A stretch of 21,091 nt of DNA from IMG/VR virus record IMGVR_UViG_3300028045_000130, positions 1 through 21,091 of that record, one strand, 5' to 3'. The notes below the pieces were generated by a model, which worked only from the letters and a program-made list of their open reading frames with translations, searched no databases and was not told where the DNA came from. A program made the position numbers and the translations under genes. Source of the stretch: a virus. This document shows positions 1 to 6,796 of the stretch, piece after piece. Position 1 is the first letter of the stretch; each line of letters opens with the position of its first letter.

Positions 1-1
1 A

Positions 2-19
2 CCAGCAGTCATAGCTTAA
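2..19 (+). CDS. Possible 3' end of an upstream gene
   Basis: The first bases can be read as a final stretch ending in Pro-Ala-Val-Ile-Ala and a TAA stop at 17-19. This frame is preferred because its stop overlaps the ribosome binding site TTAAGGAG of the next gene. The same stop/SD overlap occurs at the 20404-20410 junction. The other two frames also close within 27 bases, so the choice is uncertain. By position the upstream gene could be the major capsid protein, but that is inference only. Confidence 0.3.
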   Translation, partial: PAVIA

Positions 20-28
20 GGAGTTGAA

Positions 29-400
29 ATGGCGACAACAGCAAGAAGAAAGAAAATAAGTAAGAAAAAAGTAGTTAAAAAAGAAGTTGTTAAAGAATTT
101 AAGGATGTTTTAGATAAAGATGATTTAATTCAATTAGAGAATATCTCAAGGGATGTAACTATAGCACAAAAAGACATGGCTTTAGAAGAACAATCGTTAA
201 GAAACATGAATTTAGAGTTAGAACTCTTCAAACACAAGATGGTTTCACAGCGTGGTCTAGTTAAGTCTAAAGCGGATAGGTACGAAAACATTAAAGAAAA
301 ATACACAAATTTTAAAAAAGAAATTTTCCCTAAATATGGACTATCCGATAGTCAGCGTTTAGGATACAATCCTGATACGGGTGAAATTATCAAGGATTGA
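29..400 (+). CDS. Small charged coiled-coil protein of the phage head region, function unknown
   Basis: A 123-residue soluble protein. Residues 1-25 are very basic (runs of Lys and Arg, with KKK at 12-14). The middle, about residues 30-95, is a charged helical stretch with heptad-like Leu/Ile spacing that looks like a coiled coil. The end has a Gly-Tyr-Asn-Pro-Asp-Thr-Gly-Glu segment typical of a short beta turn. There is no signal peptide or membrane segment. The ATG at 29 follows a strong AAGGAG with normal spacing. It is the first complete gene of the window and is followed after 22 bases by the fibre-like gene. Small Lys-rich coiled-coil proteins in this position can be minor capsid, scaffold-like or decoration-anchoring proteins, but I do not recognise the family. 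The gene call is solid; the function is open. Confidence 0.8.
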   Translation: MATTARRKKISKKKVVKKEVVKEFKDVLDKDDLIQLENISRDVTIAQKDMALEEQSLRNMNLELELFKHKMVSQRGLVKSKADRYENIKEKYTNFKKEIFPKYGLSDSQRLGYNPDTGEIIKD

Positions 401-422
401 TTTAACATAGGGGAGGGGAATC

Positions 423-1991
423 ATGGCTGATATTAAGGTACTTTATATTAACACTGACGGTTTACGTGAGGAGCATAGTGAGGCTGGTGATAGCATAAAA
501 ATGTTATCAGTAAAAACGGCAAACTATGAGTTAACAGATGCTAAATTAGGTAATCTAATTGGTGGTGTAGACGCGAATGATGAGCATATTCATGATGCTC
601 GTTACTATAGAGAAAATGAGCACATCAATGCTAGTACTGGTGTGGCTGACGCAGCAAAACCATTAGTTACTGATGCGGCTGGGCTTTTAGATCTATCTTT
701 TATAGATATTGGTGCAATTGATCACGGTGGTCTTTTAGGTCTTGGTGACGACGATCATACGATTTATACAAAGGCTGATGGTACAAGAGCTTTCACAGGC
801 GATCAGTCTATGGGTGGTTTTAAGATCACAAATATGGCTGACGGTACAAATCCTCAAGACGCTGTCACTTTAATTCAGTTACAAAATGTTGAAGCTGGTT
901 TTCAGTTAAAAGAGTCTTGTCGAGTGGCTACAGCTGCTGCGTTACCTGCAAATACCGCAGCTGGTTCCGGTGTAGGTAAAACACTTACAATGGACGCAGT
1001 AGGTGTATTGACGATTGATGGTGTTGCTACAGTTTTAGCAGACAGAATTTTAGTTAAAGATGAAGCTTTGGCCGATGTAGATAACGGTCTTTATGAAGTG
1101 ACCACTGAAGGTACAGCAGGGGTTGCTGCGATTCTAACTAGAGTTACTGATGCTGATGGTACACCTGCTGGCGAAGTAGCTAACGGAATGCTTACTTTTA
1201 TTAGAGAAGGTACAGCAAACGGGAATACAGGTTGGAGTTTAATCACAGCTGACCCTATTACTGTTGACACTACTGCTTTACAGTTTTCACAATTTCAAGG
1301 TTTACCAAGTTACACAGCTTCAAATGGTGTTGAACTTGTAGGTGTTGATTTCAGAGCTGATCTTTTAACTGGCGGTGGTTTGAAAATTGTTGGTACAGAG
1401 TTAGCTGTTGAACCAACTGATTTTGCAGGAAGTGGTTTAATTGATGTGGCTGATGACCTAGCTATTGATTGGTCTACAACTTTTACTGAAGCTAATAAAG
1501 CTATACAAGCTCAACATTTAGCTTCAAACGCAAACGGTGAAGGAGCTTCAATAATTGGGATAGAAGATTCAGGTGGTTTAATTACTGCAACTAATGTTGA
1601 GGGGGCTTTAGCTGAACTTGCTGCGGCTAGTGCTGGCCTTGGTGTTTCATACACTGTTGGAGCTGGTGGAGTTACAATTGGCGATCTTTGTTATATTTCA
1701 GCTGCGAACACTGTTTTACCTTACAGTACGCTTTCAGCGGCTCATCGTGGGATTGGTTTAGCTTTAACAACTCAAGCGGCGGCGGCGAGTGTTGTAGTTA
1801 CTGCTAACGATCAGCAAATCAGTGGTTTAACAATAGCTGGAACTCCTGCAAACGGTGATCCTATTTACTGGGATGGTACTCTTACTGCAAATTTACCTTC
1901 TGCTTCAGGATCACATGTGTGGCAAGCTGGGGTATTAGCAGCAGCTGGTGTACTACATGTTGAAGTTAGGTTCATTAAGAAAAATGCCTAA
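423..1991 (+). CDS. Modular phage fibre/decoration protein (possible head fibre)
   Basis: A 522-residue virion protein built from modules common in phage fibres. Near residue 55 is an HDARYY segment of the type seen in fibre repeats. Around residues 95-125 is an Asp-His-Gly...GLGDDDH motif followed by DGTRAFTGD. Around 130-150 comes the segment MGGFKITNMADGTNPQDAV, a standard stalk motif. Residues about 155-290 form the widespread module containing RILVKDE and NGLYEV. A NVEGALAEL helix near 390 leads to a C-terminal beta-rich domain (VTIGDLCYIS onward). The start at 423 follows GGGGAGGGG at 410-418. It lies upstream of the head-tail connector genes, where head fibre or capsid decoration genes are often found; a tail location is the alternative. 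The structural role is well supported, but its place on the particle is inferred. Confidence 0.8.
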   Translation: MADIKVLYINTDGLREEHSEAGDSIKMLSVKTANYELTDAKLGNLIGGVDANDEHIHDARYYRENEHINASTGVADAAKPLVTDAAGLLDLSFIDIGAIDHGGLLGLGDDDHTIYTKADGTRAFTGDQSMGGFKITNMADGTNPQDAVTLIQLQNVEAGFQLKESCRVATAAALPANTAAGSGVGKTLTMDAVGVLTIDGVATVLADRILVKDEALADVDNGLYEVTTEGTAGVAAILTRVTDADGTPAGEVANGMLTFIREGTANGNTGWSLITADPITVDTTALQFSQFQGLPSYTASNGVELVGVDFRADLLTGGGLKIVGTELAVEPTDFAGSGLIDVADDLAIDWSTTFTEANKAIQAQHLASNANGEGASIIGIEDSGGLITATNVEGALAELAAASAGLGVSYTVGAGGVTIGDLCYISAANTVLPYSTLSAAHRGIGLALTTQAAAASVVVTANDQQISGLTIAGTPANGDPIYWDGTLTANLPSASGSHVWQAGVLAAAGVLHVEVRFIKKNA

Positions 1992-2529
1992 TTATAAAGT
2001 TGCGATATTAGAAAAAAATGGTATTGAGTTGAGTCTCCAGGAGGAGCTTCAACTCACTGCTTCTAATGTTTCAGCGACTACTGTAAATGGTTTAATCTCG
2101 GATGAAGTTCAAGGGCAGCTTGATGAACTAGCCGCTCTTGGTGGTGCGATATTCGGTACAAATTATTCTGAGGTCCTGTCAAACGGGACTTCAGAAACTA
2201 CTTCTGCTAGTTGGCAGGATAAGATAGATAATACTTTTACAGGCCTTGTTGATGGCGGTAAGTATTTAGTAATGTGGTACTCTGAAGTGCGATTCTCAAA
2301 AGCCGAAGCAGGTGTGGATGTGAGAATTAGACTTGATAGTTCTACGATAACAAACCCAGCTATAAAAACTGGAAAGAAGCAGGAAGACGAGTGGTTTTTT
2401 TATAGTGGGTACACCACAAAAACCTTGTCTGGCGCTACACAATTAAAGGTAGAGTTTCAATATAGGAATTTAGGCGCTGGAACCTCTGGTGTACGTAAGT
2501 CTCGCCTACAAATTTGGAGGGTAGCTTAA
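1984..2529 (+). CDS. Fibre-like virion protein with C-terminal WRV domain
   Basis: A 181-residue protein. The N-terminal part (about residues 1-55) carries a helix of the NVQAALDEL type seen in phage fibres (here SDEVQGQLDELAAL). The C-terminal domain (about 57-181) is beta-rich, begins with GTNY and a Thr/Ser-rich stretch, and ends in RLQIWRV. The same C-terminal domain ends the next gene, so the two are paralogous there. I chose ATG 1984, which overlaps the upstream gene by eight bases. Upstream in-frame ATGs at 1948 and 1957 would add residues buried in the previous gene, with no better ribosome site. The last codons, TGG AGG GTA, also supply the GGAGGG ribosome site of the next gene. Likely a surface or receptor-contact protein of the virion; the exact role is unknown. 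Confidence 0.7.
   Translation: MPNYKVAILEKNGIELSLQEELQLTASNVSATTVNGLISDEVQGQLDELAALGGAIFGTNYSEVLSNGTSETTSASWQDKIDNTFTGLVDGGKYLVMWYSEVRFSKAEAGVDVRIRLDSSTITNPAIKTGKKQEDEWFFYSGYTTKTLSGATQLKVEFQYRNLGAGTSGVRKSRLQIWRVA
2516..2521 (+). promoter_or_regulatory. Ribosome binding site embedded in the WRV codons
   Basis: GGAGGG lies seven bases before the ATG at 2529 and is formed by the Trp-Arg-Val codons at the end of the upstream gene. It decides the start at 2529 over the in-frame ATG at 2514, which precedes it. Confidence 0.75.
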
Positions 2530-3257
2530 TGCTTCATACGTTTACAATTTCTACACAAACAGCAAGTGGGGTATGTAATCTTGATACTCTAACCCTTGAG
2601 ATTAGGTTGTCTGCGATTGTTACCGCTCTGGAGAGTGTTTCCAGGGATGACGATATTTTGACGGTATCTTTTAAAGCCGCATTATCGGCTGGTGAGATTG
2701 TTATCCTAGCAGGAATAATTACCGCGCACACTGGTGCGTATACAAATTCTAAAATATCTCAGTATCAGATATTGGATTCTAATGAGAACATTATAGATAT
2801 AACAGCTATCCAAGGTCCTCAAGGGGCTACTGGAGCTACTGGTGCAGTAGGCCCAGTTGGTCCTGCAGGAAGCGGCAATAATTTCGGTGCTAATTATCAA
2901 TATGCAGAAAGCGAAAGTGAATCATCTACTACATCTGGAAGTTATCAAACTAAACTGACTTTAACTACACCGTCCTTAGCATTAGGAAATTATAGAATGC
3001 AATTTAGCTATGAAATGTACACATCAGATAGTGATGCAAATTATCAGATGATTCAAAATGATGTTACTGTTTTACATCAAATAGAGCATACGTCTGTTGA
3101 TGAATTTGAAAAGCACACTTGGCTTGGCCAAAGTGGGTTTAAACATTTCACAGCTCTTTCAGGAGTGAATACTTTTAAAATCCAATATAATGACGATGGT
3201 GGGGGCTCTGCTAAAATTCGTAGAGCAAGGCTTGAATTATGGAGGGTTGATTTATGA
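2529..3257 (+). CDS. Hybrid fibre-like protein with short collagen-like linker
   Basis: A 242-residue protein with three parts. Residues 1-72 form a domain with the pattern SAIV.AL, then LSA.E..IL, then AH.G, which is shared with the N-terminus of the next gene. Residues about 96-116 are a short run of Gly-X-Y triplets (GPQGATGATGAVGPVGPAG), a collagen-like linker that suggests a trimer. Residues about 120-242 match the C-terminal domain of the previous gene, from GANY to RLELWRV. It therefore looks like a fusion of its left and right neighbours. The start ATG 2529 overlaps the upstream stop as TAATG and has GGAGGG seven bases before it. It probably forms part of a trimeric fibre or decoration complex on the virion surface. 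The domain similarity is seen directly; the trimer and surface role are inferred. Confidence 0.75.
   Translation: MLHTFTISTQTASGVCNLDTLTLEIRLSAIVTALESVSRDDDILTVSFKAALSAGEIVILAGIITAHTGAYTNSKISQYQILDSNENIIDITAIQGPQGATGATGAVGPVGPAGSGNNFGANYQYAESESESSTTSGSYQTKLTLTTPSLALGNYRMQFSYEMYTSDSDANYQMIQNDVTVLHQIEHTSVDEFEKHTWLGQSGFKHFTALSGVNTFKIQYNDDGGGSAKIRRARLELWRVDL
3241..3246 (+). promoter_or_regulatory. Ribosome binding site embedded in the WRV codons (second copy)
   Basis: GGAGGG is again formed by Trp-Arg-Val codons and again lies exactly seven bases before the next ATG (3254). It repeats the arrangement at 2516-2529 and supports a start at 3254. Confidence 0.75.
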
Positions 3258-4114
3258 TATTTTCAATAGCTGCTGATACTTTAAACGCCGCAGTTGACAC
3301 GCCTAAGCTAACTACTGAAATTACAGCAAGTGCAATTGTACCAGCGTTGGATGCTATCAATACTGATTCTGATGTTCTAGAGATATTATTTACTGGAGTC
3401 TTATCGGCTCCTGAAGAAACAATATTGATAGCTTTAGTTGGCGCGCATGACGGTATCCCAGTACCAGTTATCAAAGCTCCTACAGATGTTAACATCATGG
3501 ATAAAGATAGCGACACGGCTGGGATTAAAGTTACAACAAAATATGCTCCAGATGGATTCTATCAAAGATTACATGAAATAGAATTTACGACTGCCACAGT
3601 TGATGGAGCTATCCATGACAAAAATGCTGCAAACCAAGATACTGGTTTTTCTACTTGTGATTTTTATGAAGATGTAAATGGTGTTGAGACCTTAATGGTT
3701 AGCCCTACACAACTTGACCTTGATACGAAATGTATAAGAACAGATTATAAATTTATGCCTAACGTTGATTTTATGATTATGAGTGGGGTTGTTACACATC
3801 AAGAGGTGCCAACAACAGAAGTTTATATGTGGGGATTTATGTTAGATGTTGATCCTGCTTTAAACGCATATAATATTTTTCCAATTACAGTATTGGATGG
3901 GGGAATGGCTATGAGTTTTGTTAGCCCTAGAGATCCTGTGGGGTTAAAAGGTGTTAACGGTACAATGCTCTATCATGCTGGCGTAATGCCTCCTACTGGA
4001 GTTTTTGTTAACTTACCTCCTGGGTTAGGCACAAATAGAATTAGATTTATGATGAGACATCAACCTGGCTACCAACATAGGTTCCAAGCAATCTTTGAGA
4101 TATTTAAGGCGTAG
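3254..4114 (+). CDS. Fibre/decoration-like virion protein
   Basis: A 286-residue protein. Residues 1-75 repeat the N-terminal domain of the preceding gene (SAIV.AL, LSA.E..IL, AHDG). By eye about a third of positions are identical. From about residue 100 a larger beta-rich domain begins (APDGFYQRLHEIEF) and ends with RHQPGYQHRFQ and IFEIFK. Phage virion-surface proteins often have this layout, with an aromatic-rich end containing a conserved RH.PG. segment. The start overlaps the upstream stop as ATGA, so translation is probably coupled. There is no signal peptide or membrane segment. With the two preceding genes it forms a small cassette of related proteins, probably exposed on the particle. 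A carbohydrate-binding or receptor role is plausible but not shown by any catalytic or binding residue I can name. Confidence 0.7.
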   Translation: MIFSIAADTLNAAVDTPKLTTEITASAIVPALDAINTDSDVLEILFTGVLSAPEETILIALVGAHDGIPVPVIKAPTDVNIMDKDSDTAGIKVTTKYAPDGFYQRLHEIEFTTATVDGAIHDKNAANQDTGFSTCDFYEDVNGVETLMVSPTQLDLDTKCIRTDYKFMPNVDFMIMSGVVTHQEVPTTEVYMWGFMLDVDPALNAYNIFPITVLDGGMAMSFVSPRDPVGLKGVNGTMLYHAGVMPPTGVFVNLPPGLGTNRIRFMMRHQPGYQHRFQAIFEIFKA

Positions 4115-4116
4115 AT

Positions 4117-4629
4117 ATGACATTTATATGGACTAGATCATTATTTTTAAAAAAGATAAGTAAAGACCAGGACTTTATAGGTTACTTCTTAAAAGAACCC
4201 TGTAGTCATTTTGGTATACTTGTAAATAATAGAGTACTGCACTGGTCGTTTCGTGGGTTTATAGATGATAGTGTGGAGGATTTTTTTAAAAAACGTAAGC
4301 GTGTTTTTTCTACGTATTATGAATTAGAATCTCATGAAGATGAAGCTAAGATTTATGAGCATATGAAGTATAAACATAGAGGTTCAACTTACGATTACAT
4401 GTATTTAATTTGGTTAACTTGGCGTGGGTTTTTATTGTTCGCCTTTAACAGACCTATCCCTTACAAAGAGCCTTTTGGTGACACAACTAATAATATGATT
4501 TGCCATGAAGCACTAGAGGGCTTGCCTGCAAGGATAAGACCTAAGTATGATAGGAATAGATCTAACACGCCTTATAGATTGTATTTGGAATTAAAAAAAG
4601 GGGAGAATGATGTTAGTAACTTTAGCTGA
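4117..4629 (+). CDS. Probable permuted papain-fold (YiiX/NlpC-P60-like) protein
   Basis: A 170-residue protein. The likely catalytic residues are in the permuted order known from YiiX-type members of the NlpC/P60 superfamily. His31 is in CSHFGIL, matching the usual SHxGI strand, and Cys129 is in MICHEAL, matching the usual CSE(L) helix. A STYDYMYL segment at 90-97 fits the family's conserved G..YD region. Residues 94-110 are unusually hydrophobic and aromatic and could touch a membrane or a partner. There is no signal peptide. ATG 4117 follows AAGG with seven-base spacing. The gene sits between the fibre-like cassette and the connector genes. It could be a cell-wall or lipid-directed hydrolase carried in the virion, or a catalytically inactive structural form. 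The fold call rests on two short motifs and is moderate. Confidence 0.5.
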   Translation: MTFIWTRSLFLKKISKDQDFIGYFLKEPCSHFGILVNNRVLHWSFRGFIDDSVEDFFKKRKRVFSTYYELESHEDEAKIYEHMKYKHRGSTYDYMYLIWLTWRGFLLFAFNRPIPYKEPFGDTTNNMICHEALEGLPARIRPKYDRNRSNTPYRLYLELKKGENDVSNFS

Positions 4630-5236
4630 TATGAAAACTTATCTAGGTATTGCTGACGCATCTTATGATACGTTTTTAACTGAACAATTAACTGTGGTGA
4701 GTGAAGCTGTTGAGTTTTATTGTCGTAGAAAATTTGAAGTAACCAATTATGTTCAGACTTTTTATAACTGGGATTACCCTATCAAGATGAGAACAGATTT
4801 ATTTATGTTTCCGATGATTTCTTTAACCAGCATTGTTGAAGATGGTGCAACATTGGATACAACAGAATACGTAACCAATCTTAAGTACGCAACAGTTGTT
4901 AAAGAGACTGGGTTTTTCAGGTGTAAAGAGACTGTTGTAACTTACCAAGCAGGTCATGCCGTAATTCCTACTTTACTTCAAAACGTAGTTAAGGAAATAG
5001 TTGAAACTCGTTATAATAAAAAGACTAGCGGAGTAGCGTTAAACTTCGGGTCAGATGTGCAACGTGTTTCTATCCCTGGGACTATCTCAATAGACTTTGA
5101 TTATACATTGTCTAACAACGATAGGACCACACCCTTTGGTGTAATACTTGGTTCTCATTTAAATATTTTAGATATTTATAGAAGTGAAAGATCAGTCTAT
5201 GGATCGTCTAAAATTGAATATGTTGTGGAGTCATAA
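4610..5236 (+). CDS. Head-tail connector protein (gp6-like adaptor)
   Basis: About 208 residues. The N-terminal region (VTLADMKTYLGI, then YDTFLTEQLTVVSEAVEFYCRRKF) is the helical pattern of HK97 gp6-like and SPP1 gp15-like adaptors. These form a ring under the portal and open the way to the tail. Residues about 40-110 are beta-rich, followed by a helix (LLQNVVKEIVETRYNK) and a less ordered C-terminal tail. Two adjacent ATGs exist, at 4607 and 4610. I prefer 4610 because GGGGAG at 4600-4605 is almost touching 4607. The gene overlaps its upstream neighbour by about 20 bases and its downstream neighbour by one base. Being followed by head-closure, tail-completion and terminator candidates strongly supports the role. 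Confidence 0.75.
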   Translation: MLVTLADMKTYLGIADASYDTFLTEQLTVVSEAVEFYCRRKFEVTNYVQTFYNWDYPIKMRTDLFMFPMISLTSIVEDGATLDTTEYVTNLKYATVVKETGFFRCKETVVTYQAGHAVIPTLLQNVVKEIVETRYNKKTSGVALNFGSDVQRVSIPGTISIDFDYTLSNNDRTTPFGVILGSHLNILDIYRSERSVYGSSKIEYVVES

Positions 5237-5544
5237 TGTTAGAAGATGCTTTTAATAATTTATTAAGACTTAAACAAATGTCGGCTACTTTAAATCGTGA
5301 CGCTGATACATCTAATGTGCTTGTGTCACCGTCAAGTTATTCTCGTTCTATGGCTGGTCCTTCAAATGTTGAGATTGAGGGTGACGAGTTTGTTCTTTCA
5401 AAAAGAAATTTAGAAGCTCCTTTAACTGAACCTAAACGTGGAGACAGGTTGGTTGTTGGGGGTAATTTTTACTCCATTACACATATCATCCCATTATATA
5501 ATGTCGGCGGTACGGTAATGGGGTGGAGGATGCGTTCAGGTTAA
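5236..5544 (+). CDS. Head closure / head-tail joining protein
   Basis: A 102-residue protein. It starts with a short helix (MLEDAFNNLLRLKQM), followed by a beta-rich body with PKRGDRLVVGGNFYSI at about residues 66-81. The pattern of a small beta barrel with a 'GD.l...g..y.I' strand is typical of phage stopper and head-tail joining proteins, which plug the connector after DNA packaging. The ATG overlaps the previous stop as TAATG with GGAG a few bases before, suggesting translational coupling. The position between the adaptor and the gp10-like gene matches the usual gene order. The sequence is short and divergent, so the family assignment leans on context. Confidence 0.6.
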   Translation: MLEDAFNNLLRLKQMSATLNRDADTSNVLVSPSSYSRSMAGPSNVEIEGDEFVLSKRNLEAPLTEPKRGDRLVVGGNFYSITHIIPLYNVGGTVMGWRMRSG

Positions 5545-6338
5545 TGGAAGCGATAACCTTTAGAGTCAAAACTGAGATTAAGAGTAGGGGTAAACCTACT
5601 AAGTTTTCTGTCAATAATGACTTGAACGGTGAACTTACTCTTGAGGAGTTAGTTAAATTAATGAGGCGCACTTTAATAACCGTTTCTCATGACTTACTTA
5701 AGAAGCGCCAAGCTCAAGGTTTTGAGAAAGACCCTGTTACTATAGTGGATAACAGATTAAACAAACCTATCCTTCAAGTTAAACCATTTGGTAAGATTGA
5801 GTTTAAGAAACGAGTCAAAAGTCTAGAAATTATAGTTTTTGCTTATAAGGAAGTGTTGAAGCGTTCACCAGTTGAGTCTGGTAACTATAGGAGCTCACAT
5901 TTTGTTTTTTTAAATGGGACAAGGATAGCTTCAACTCTATCTGAGCTTTTGGCTTGGGAGAAAACTAACCCTAAGATAGAAAGAAATGATTTTATTAGGA
6001 TTGTGAATAGTGCCCCTTATGCTAGGAGGCTTGAAAGACTTGGTGTAACTAGACAAAGAACTAGACGAGTTAGAATTAAAAATAAACGTACAAATTCATC
6101 AGGTCGAGTTCGCTCGCCAACATCATTAAAACCTAATGGGGTATATTTCTTATCGACTAGAGCGGCCAAAAGAAAGTATAAAGGTAATGTGAGTATTTAT
6201 TTTGGGTTTATTCCTGGGAGCTTATTAGGCTTAACTGCTATGTTTAAAGGTGGTGGAACAAGTAAAAGGAAACCAAGAACATATTTATACCCCACCATTA
6301 AAATATATATTGGTGGAAAACGAGGAGTGTCAGATTGA
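5544..6338 (+). CDS. Tail completion / neck protein (HK97 gp10-like)
   Basis: A 264-residue strongly basic protein. Its core shows the gp10-like pattern: RSPVESGNYRSS at about residues 107-118 (helix end then 'sPv.sG..r'), IVNSAPYARRLERLG at 153-167, and a closing YLYPTIKIYI at 247-256. Between the last two lies a Lys/Arg-rich stretch (168-215) longer than in small gp10-like proteins, and an N-terminal extension of about 80 residues precedes the core. I chose ATG 5544, which overlaps the upstream stop (TAATG). The upstream GTG at 5523 has no good ribosome site. In HK97-type phages this protein sits at the head-tail junction. The extra basic segment might contact the end of the packaged DNA, but that is inference. 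Confidence 0.65.
   Translation: MEAITFRVKTEIKSRGKPTKFSVNNDLNGELTLEELVKLMRRTLITVSHDLLKKRQAQGFEKDPVTIVDNRLNKPILQVKPFGKIEFKKRVKSLEIIVFAYKEVLKRSPVESGNYRSSHFVFLNGTRIASTLSELLAWEKTNPKIERNDFIRIVNSAPYARRLERLGVTRQRTRRVRIKNKRTNSSGRVRSPTSLKPNGVYFLSTRAAKRKYKGNVSIYFGFIPGSLLGLTAMFKGGGTSKRKPRTYLYPTIKIYIGGKRGVSD
6322..6327 (+). promoter_or_regulatory. Ribosome binding site for a TTG start
   Basis: GAGGAG lies seven bases before TTG 6335. The reading frame has no ATG near its beginning, so this site decides an unusual TTG start. Confidence 0.75.
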
Positions 6339-6775
6339 GTTCAGCGTATGTAAGAACAAAGGTTAAGGATTTTTTAACAGCTAATTCTAGTGAGACTGAG
6401 ACTGTTGATTTGTCTGTTCAATATAAAGACATTTTTGAGATCGTTGTAAGTTATGATTCGGTTTGGTTAGGTCTAGAATTTTTCGGTGGGACTGAAGTAC
6501 CTATAACTGTGCCAGCTACCAATACTCAAGGTAAGTACCGAGAAACTGGAGCTGTTTACTTCCATGTGGTTGAACCTGCAAAGGCTGGTGCTGTAGATTC
6601 AATATTGACGCGTGGCGAAGCGTTGCGTAGTCTTTTGAGGGGTCAACGGATTGAGTCTATACTAATTGAGGAAGTCACACCGTTAAATTATGGCTCTGGA
6701 GCTACCTTACAATTTGAAGGTGGTTTTGTGTCAGCTAGTTTTTTGGCTTCCTATGAACGCGATTTGGATTTATAA
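6335..6775 (+). CDS. Tail terminator protein (gpU-like position), TTG start
   Basis: A 146-residue protein with the layout of siphovirus tail terminators: an N-terminal helix (YVRTKVKDFL), a central strand pair with GKYRETGAVYFHV at about residues 62-74, a helix (DSILTRGEALRSLL) and a final strand pair ending SFLASYERD. Terminators cap the finished tail tube and bind the head. Location immediately before the tail tube gene, and after the tail-completion gene, supports this. Translation begins at TTG, which overlaps the previous stop as TTGA. The start is supported by GAGGAG at seven bases and by the lack of any in-frame ATG at the beginning. A rare start may lower its yield relative to the tube protein, but that is inference. 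Confidence 0.7.
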   Translation: MSSAYVRTKVKDFLTANSSETETVDLSVQYKDIFEIVVSYDSVWLGLEFFGGTEVPITVPATNTQGKYRETGAVYFHVVEPAKAGAVDSILTRGEALRSLLRGQRIESILIEEVTPLNYGSGATLQFEGGFVSASFLASYERDLDL

Positions 6776-6796
6776 TTTAATTAAAAGGGGTAATCA

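Noticed and set aside
1948-1983. Upstream ATG starts (1948, 1957) for the fibre-like gene
   Set aside because: They lie within the last codons of the upstream gene and add residues without a visible role; ATG 1984 fits the local pattern of short overlaps better, though its own ribosome site is weak.
2534-3516. Three overlapping minus-strand open frames of 64 to 101 codons
   Set aside because: They mirror well-supported + strand fibre-like genes with clear ribosome sites and paralogous domains; no minus-strand ribosome site or family pattern was seen.
5523-5543. GTG start for the gp10-like gene
   Set aside because: No good ribosome site precedes 5523, and the ATG at 5544 overlaps the upstream stop in the same TAATG manner as several neighbours.
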